A stretch of 64,000 nucleotides of DNA from Yinghuangia sp045039925 (GTDB lineage: Bacteria; Actinomycetota; Actinomycetes; Streptomycetales; Streptomycetaceae): contig CP108401.1 in assembly GCA_045039925.1 (NCBI GenBank), positions 124,001 through 188,000 of the forward strand. Reading direction: 5' to 3'. The notes below the pieces were generated by a model. It did no database searches and was not told the DNA's origin. It was given only the letters and a program-made list of their open reading frames with translations. The stretch's first letter is position 1; each line of letters begins with the position of its first letter. Shown one piece after another: positions 59,729 to 64,000 of this stretch. A program made the position numbers and the translations under genes.

Positions 59729-61290
59729 ACACGCGAATTGGCATCGATGTCGGGGGCACCAACACCGACGCCGTCCTGATGCGGGGGAACGAGGTCCTCG
59801 GGGCGGTCAAGCGACCGACCACCACGAACGTCACCCTGGGGATCGTCGAAGCGTTGCAGGCACTTGCCCACCTGGCCCCGAAGCACGGCCCGGCGTGGGC
59901 CGTGATGATCGGCACCACACACTTCACCAACGCCATTGTCGAAGCCCGCAGGCTCACACCAACCGCCTGCGTGCGTCTGGGGCTTCCGGCCACAGCCGCG
60001 ATTCCGCCCATGACCGAATGGCCGCAACACCTCTCTGAGGCGATCGGCGTCCACCGCTACCTCTGCCACGGAGGGCACGAGTTCGACGGTCGTGAGATCT
60101 CTCCGCTCGACCCCGACGAGATCAAACGGGCCGCGCACGACATGTTGGAGAAGGGCGTACGCGCGGTCGCGATCTCCTCGGTGTTCTCCCCCGTCAACGC
60201 GGACCAGGAGCGCCTGGTCGCCGAGCTGTTGCGGTCAGAATGCCCCGATCTCCGTGTCTCGCTCTCCCACGAACTGGGCCGGATCGGTCTGCTGGAACGT
60301 GAGAACGCGGCGATCGTGAACGCCAGTCTCAGCGAACTTGCCGACGCGACCGTCGACGGATTTCACAGCGCTCTCGCCCAAGCGGGCATCGACGCCCCCG
60401 TATACCTGTCACAGAACGACGGGACACTGATGGACGTGGAGTACGCCCGCCGTTACCCGGTGGCCACCTTCGCGTCCGGGCCCACGAACTCCATGCGGGG
60501 AGCGGCCCTGCTCTCCGGCCTCTCCGACTGCGCGGTCGTCGACATCGGGGGTACCACGAGCGACGTCGGCATGATCGTGCAAGGGTTCCCCAGGCCGGCT
60601 GGTGCGGCCGTGGACGTCGGTGGAGTGCGCACGAACTTCCGCATGCCGGACGTTCTTGCCACGGGTCTCGGCGGGGGCAGCATCGTGCGGCGAGCCGAGG
60701 ACGGCCGCGTCACCGTCGGCCCCGACAGCGTCGGCTACCGGATCAACCGGGAGGCACGGATCTTCGGCGGCGACGTCCTGACCGCCTCCGACCTCGCGGT
60801 CGCCGCCGGCATTGCGGATTTCGGCGACCGGGTCCTCGTCGCGGATCTCGACCGTGACCTGGTCAAGGCGGGCCTGGACCACATCGCGACACGTGTCTCG
60901 ACCGCGGTGGATCGGATGCGCACGTCGTCCGAGCAACTGCCGGTCGTCCTGGTGGGCGGAGGCAGCGCCATACTCGGCGACTCGCTTCCGGATTTCGACG
61001 ACGTGGTGCGCCCTGACCACTTCGCCGTGGCCAACGCGATCGGGGCGGCCATCGCCCAGGTCGGAGGCGAGGTCGACCGCGTCTACTCCCTGGGCGACCG
61101 GACGCGTCGACAGGTGCTCGACCACGCTCGGGAGGAGGCGGCGGACAAGGCCGTCGCAGCGGGTGCCCGGCCCGAAAGCGTGCGCATCGTCGACGTGGAC
61201 GAAGTCCCCATGGCCTATCTGCCGGGGAACGCCCTCCGCATCCGTGTCAAAGCCGTCGGTGACCTGCTCGAACCGCAAGGAGAGTCGTGA
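59725..61290 (+). CDS. hydantoinase/oxoprolinase family protein (HyuA-like)
   Basis: 521 aa; GTG start overlapping the permease stop. The ASKHA-type ATPase fold is plain: phosphate-1 IGIDVGGTNTDAVL at residues 5-18, a second DIGGTTSDVGM (about 273-283) and LVGGGSAILGD (about 410). These proteins use ATP to open cyclic amides such as hydantoins, 5-oxoproline or 2-oxothiazolidine-4-carboxylate. It is shorter than full 5-oxoprolinases and has no HyuB partner here; a DUF917 protein follows instead, a pairing known in other bacteria. Confidence 0.9.
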   Translation: MNTRIGIDVGGTNTDAVLMRGNEVLGAVKRPTTTNVTLGIVEALQALAHLAPKHGPAWAVMIGTTHFTNAIVEARRLTPTACVRLGLPATAAIPPMTEWPQHLSEAIGVHRYLCHGGHEFDGREISPLDPDEIKRAAHDMLEKGVRAVAISSVFSPVNADQERLVAELLRSECPDLRVSLSHELGRIGLLERENAAIVNASLSELADATVDGFHSALAQAGIDAPVYLSQNDGTLMDVEYARRYPVATFASGPTNSMRGAALLSGLSDCAVVDIGGTTSDVGMIVQGFPRPAGAAVDVGGVRTNFRMPDVLATGLGGGSIVRRAEDGRVTVGPDSVGYRINREARIFGGDVLTASDLAVAAGIADFGDRVLVADLDRDLVKAGLDHIATRVSTAVDRMRTSSEQLPVVLVGGGSAILGDSLPDFDDVVRPDHFAVANAIGAAIAQVGGEVDRVYSLGDRTRRQVLDHAREEAADKAVAAGARPESVRIVDVDEVPMAYLPGNALRIRVKAVGDLLEPQGES

Positions 61291-62405
61291 TGCGCCAGAT
61301 CGGAACGGCCGAACTCGAGGACATCGCAGCCGGCGCGGCGGTGCTCGGGACCGGCGGCGGCGGCGACCCCTACGTGGGCCGGCTCATCGCCGCCGAAGCC
61401 ATCAACCGCAAGGCGCCTGTCTCGGTCGTCGATCCCGGGGAGGTCCCAAGAGACGCGCTCGTCGTCCCGGTGGCGGTCATGGGAGCGCCCACAGTGATCG
61501 TCGAGAAGATCCCGTCAGGTGACGAGTTCACCGCCGCATTGACCGCGTTGGAACGCTCACTCGGCGCCCGGGTCGACTACATCGCCTGTCTGGAGGCCGG
61601 AGGCATCAACTCGATGGTGCCCATGGCCGCGGCGGCGGAGACGGGCCTGCCGGTGATCGACGCGGACGGCATGGGTCGTGCCTTCCCCGAGATCCACATG
61701 GTGCTGGCCACGCTTCAGGGGATCGCCGCCACGCCCATGGCCATGGCCGACGACAAGGGCAACGGCACAGCGCTCACCACCGTCGACAACGCCACGGCCG
61801 AGCGCCTGGCCCGCGTCGTCACCGTCGAGATGGGGTGCGCCGCCTTCATCGCGCTCTTCCCCATGCGCGGCAGCCAGGTCCTGGATGCCATGGTGCCCGG
61901 CACACTCAGCCTGGCCGAAGACATCGGGGCCGACATCCGCGTCGCTCGAGGGCAGCACCGGGATCCGGTGAAGGCCGCGTGCGCCGCGATCGGCGGCTTC
62001 CAGCTCTTCACCGGAAAGATCGTCGACATCGAACGCACCACCACAGGCGGGTTCGCCCGTGGCGAGGCCCGACTCGAAGGACTGGACGGTGACAGCGGCA
62101 GCACACTGCGCCTGCTGTTCCAGAACGAGCACCTCGTGGCCGTCCGTGACGGCGAGGTCGTGGCCGGCGTACCGGACCTGATCTGCGTACTGGACTCGGA
62201 CACCGGCGCGCCCGTCACCACCGAAGCGATGCGCTATGGCTTCCGGGTCAGCGTCCTCGGCGCCCCGTGCGACCCCCGGTGGCGGAGCCCGGCCGGCCTC
62301 GAGCTCGTCGGACCCCGCTACTTCGGGTACGAGCACGCGTTCGTGCCCGTCGAAGAGCTTGCGAGCCGCGACAACGGCCGACCCGACACCAGGAAAGCGG
62401 GCTGA
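61287..62405 (+). CDS. DUF917 family protein
   Basis: 372 aa; GTG start in a 4-base overlap with HyuA. The N-terminal family signature IAAGAAVLGTGGGGDPYVG is near residues 12-30, followed by MGAPTVIVEK and EAGGINSMVP. DUF917 proteins usually accompany HyuA-like proteins and NCS1 or similar permeases; the biochemical role is not known and they may be partner subunits of the ring-opening reaction. A second DUF917 gene begins at 63943. Confidence 0.88.
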   Translation: MMRQIGTAELEDIAAGAAVLGTGGGGDPYVGRLIAAEAINRKAPVSVVDPGEVPRDALVVPVAVMGAPTVIVEKIPSGDEFTAALTALERSLGARVDYIACLEAGGINSMVPMAAAAETGLPVIDADGMGRAFPEIHMVLATLQGIAATPMAMADDKGNGTALTTVDNATAERLARVVTVEMGCAAFIALFPMRGSQVLDAMVPGTLSLAEDIGADIRVARGQHRDPVKAACAAIGGFQLFTGKIVDIERTTTGGFARGEARLEGLDGDSGSTLRLLFQNEHLVAVRDGEVVAGVPDLICVLDSDTGAPVTTEAMRYGFRVSVLGAPCDPRWRSPAGLELVGPRYFGYEHAFVPVEELASRDNGRPDTRKAG

Positions 62406-62408
62406 ACC

Positions 62409-62807
62409 ATGGACTACGCGATCTCCGTACGCCACGAAGGCGAGCTGAACTTCACCGCGGACAACGGCCGCTCTTCGACATCCATCACCTGGGGACCCGA
62501 GGACGGCGCCTGGATGGCCACCGAACTGTTCTTGGCCGGTCTCGGTTCCTGCATGCTGGCGACGATGGCGGACTACGCCCACTCCAACGGGATCGACCTC
62601 ACCGGGGCGTCCGTGCGAGTGGCAGCCGAAAGCGCGGTACGGCCGGTACGTATGGCGACAATCGACGTCGTGTACACCCTTCCCGAGGGGCTCACCGAGC
62701 AGCAGAAGGACGCGCTGATCAGGGCGGGCAATCGCTGCAAGGTGCACAACACCATCGAGCACCACCCGACCTTCGCCGTACGGGCGGCGGCTCCGGCGGC
62801 GTCGTGA
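62409..62807 (+). CDS. OsmC-family protein
   Basis: 132 aa. The two redox Cys of the fold are present: Cys48 in AGLGSCMLATM and Cys110 in NRCKVHNTIEHHP. OsmC/Ohr proteins reduce peroxides through these Cys, and some family members act on other thiol or sulfur chemistry. It begins 3 bases after the DUF917 stop and overlaps the next gene by 4, so it is part of the operon. Its presence with a sulfur-releasing PLP enzyme suggests handling of thiols or persulfides. Confidence 0.88.
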   Translation: MDYAISVRHEGELNFTADNGRSSTSITWGPEDGAWMATELFLAGLGSCMLATMADYAHSNGIDLTGASVRVAAESAVRPVRMATIDVVYTLPEGLTEQQKDALIRAGNRCKVHNTIEHHPTFAVRAAAPAAS

Positions 62808-63940
62808 CGACCGTCATGCCCCGCGTCGGATCGAACGTGCGGGATTGGGTGTCCGGCGCGATCCGCACGCTGGAGAGCGAGTCGGCACGCAGCGCGGACA
62901 CCCACCTGATCCATTTTCCACTGCCGCGGGCGTGGAATATCGACCTCTACCTGAAGGACGAGTCGGCGCATCCGTCGGGTTCGCTGAAGCACCGGCTGGC
63001 GAGGTCGCTGTTCCTCTACGGCCTGTGCAACGGGTGGATCGGGCCCGACACGACCGTCGTCGAGGCGTCGAGCGGATCGACCGCAGTGTCCGAGGCCTAC
63101 TTCGCGAACCTGCTCGGCCTGCGATTCGTCGCGGTCATGCCGAAGTCCGTGAGCGCGGAGAAGACGTGGCTGATCGAACGCTTCGGCGGGGAATGCCGGT
63201 TCGTCGCGGGACCGGCCGATGTGCAGCCCGAGGCGCGCCGACTGGCCGCGGACATCGGCGGACACTTTCTCGACCAGTTCACCTACGCGGAACGAGCCAC
63301 CGACTGGCGCGGCAACAACAACATCGCGGAGAGCATCTTCGAGCAGCTCGCCCGCGAGCGCCATCCGGTGCCGGAATGGATCGTCGCCGGGGCAGGCACG
63401 GGAGGTACCAGCGCGACCATCGGCCGCTACCTGCGCTACCGGCGCTTCGCGTCCCGCCTCCTGGTTGTCGACCCGGAGAACTCAGCGTTCTACGGGGACT
63501 GGTCGGGTGCGGACGAGCCCGAGGTGCGGGGTCCCCTGCGGATCGAGGGGATCGGGCGGCCCCACGTCGAACCGTCATTCCTGCCCGGAGTCGTGGACCG
63601 AATGATGCGCGTCCCCGACGCCGGATCCGTCGCCGCCATGCGGTTGCTCCACGAGTTCACGGGACGGCGTGCCGGTCCGTCGACCGGCACCAACCTCTAC
63701 GGTGCGCTGCGCCTCGTGGCCGAAATGCGCGAGCAGGGACGCGTCGGGTCCGTCGTCACGCTGCTGTGCGACAACGGGGAGCGCTACACCAACACCTTCT
63801 GGGACGACGAGTGGGTACGACGGCAGGACCTCGACGCGGTCGAGCAGTCCGCCGCTCTCCGCGGCATCCTCGCTGCAGTCGCCGACCCCCGGGCCTCAGG
63901 CGAACCGGGAGCTGACCGATCCGAGAGGTGCGCTACCTAG
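62804..63940 (+). CDS. PLP-dependent cysteine synthase-fold protein, Cds1 (cysteine desulfhydrase)-like
   Basis: 378 aa; GTG at 62804 overlapping the OsmC stop. Fold type II: the Schiff-base Lys62 in PSGSLKHRLARS, the SSGSTAVSEAYFA loop, and GAGTGGTSATIGRYLR for phosphate binding. The motif YLKDESAHPSGSLKHRLA (in parts) and the C-terminal TLLCDNGERYTNTFWDDEW mark the Cds1-like branch that degrades L-cysteine to pyruvate, ammonia and sulfide. Ordinary cysteine synthase is the alternative. It ends 2 bases before the next start. Confidence 0.85.
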   Translation: MTTVMPRVGSNVRDWVSGAIRTLESESARSADTHLIHFPLPRAWNIDLYLKDESAHPSGSLKHRLARSLFLYGLCNGWIGPDTTVVEASSGSTAVSEAYFANLLGLRFVAVMPKSVSAEKTWLIERFGGECRFVAGPADVQPEARRLAADIGGHFLDQFTYAERATDWRGNNNIAESIFEQLARERHPVPEWIVAGAGTGGTSATIGRYLRYRRFASRLLVVDPENSAFYGDWSGADEPEVRGPLRIEGIGRPHVEPSFLPGVVDRMMRVPDAGSVAAMRLLHEFTGRRAGPSTGTNLYGALRLVAEMREQGRVGSVVTLLCDNGERYTNTFWDDEWVRRQDLDAVEQSAALRGILAAVADPRASGEPGADRSERCAT

Positions 63941-63942
63941 CC

Positions 63943-64000
63943 ATGGACTCAAGGCCCCGCCGAAGCTCAGTCATCACCGCAGGTGACATGGACGACCTAG
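63943..64000 (+). CDS. start of a second DUF917 family protein (cut by window edge)
   Basis: An ATG two bases after the Cds1-like stop opens a frame whose residues SSVITAGDMDDL match the N-terminal start of DUF917 proteins (compare IGTAELEDIA at the start of the protein at 61287). The rest is beyond the window. It suggests a two-subunit DUF917 pair in the operon. Confidence 0.55.
   Translation, partial: MDSRPRRSSVITAGDMDDL

Overview
The window is GC-rich actinobacterial DNA, most likely from Streptomyces or a close relative. Supporting signs are a WhiB-family Fe-S regulator, a mycothiol-type maleylpyruvate isomerase, an LAxTG sortase substrate, many GTG starts and 4-base GTGA/ATGA overlaps, and several AraC, TetR and XRE regulators. 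No rRNA, tRNA or CRISPR array was seen.

Layout. 1-12.7 kb: a carboxylate-amine ligase, then a leftward cell-surface cluster (fibronectin-III/propeller protein, DUF58 protein, transglutaminase-fold protein) without its usual MoxR ATPase, with AraC and WhiB regulators alongside. 12.7-20.7 kb: an XRE regulator, then plasmid-type functions: replication cassette A (a 134-aa protein, an SF3 helicase and a PrimPol), a large origin-like repeat region, and parA with a ribbon-helix-helix partner. 21-33 kb: an accessory mix of a membrane protein, an anti-sigma-type ATPase, an SDR, several lipoproteins, an AraC-aminotransferase pair, a repeat-bearing secreted SH3-like protein and a TetR remnant. 33-37.4 kb: replication cassette B, a diverged copy of A with its own diverged origin-like region. 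37.4-50 kb: a GDSL hydrolase with a TetR operator, a cell-wall-anchored GH5-like protein, lipoproteins, a Fic/Doc-like toxin-antitoxin pair, an Fe/cofactor-type ABC importer and remnants of MATE and integrase genes. 50.9-57 kb: a complete gentisate operon (monooxygenase, isomerase, hydrolase, dioxygenase) facing a broken IclR gene, and an amidohydrolase. 58.3-64 kb: an operon of NCS1 permease, HyuA-type hydantoinase, DUF917 protein, OsmC-like protein, Cds1-like PLP enzyme and the start of a second DUF917 protein.

The most striking feature is the pair of replication cassettes. Upstream of each PrimPol gene lies a 258-259 bp region with the same plan: an outer inverted pair of half-sites, about 52 bp, a direct 16-bp iteron, a central alternating pyrimidine-purine tract flanked by CTATCTAT, an inverted iteron, about 52 bp, and a second outer pair. 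The half-site differs consistently between the two (AGCGACTGA in A, AGAGACYGW in B), as expected if each initiator co-evolved with its own origin. Single iterons of each type are also scattered in intergenic DNA, A-type from 14.2 to 29.4 kb and B-type on both sides of cassette B. A second point of interest is the 58-64 kb operon, whose gene content suggests use of a sulfur-containing cyclic amide.
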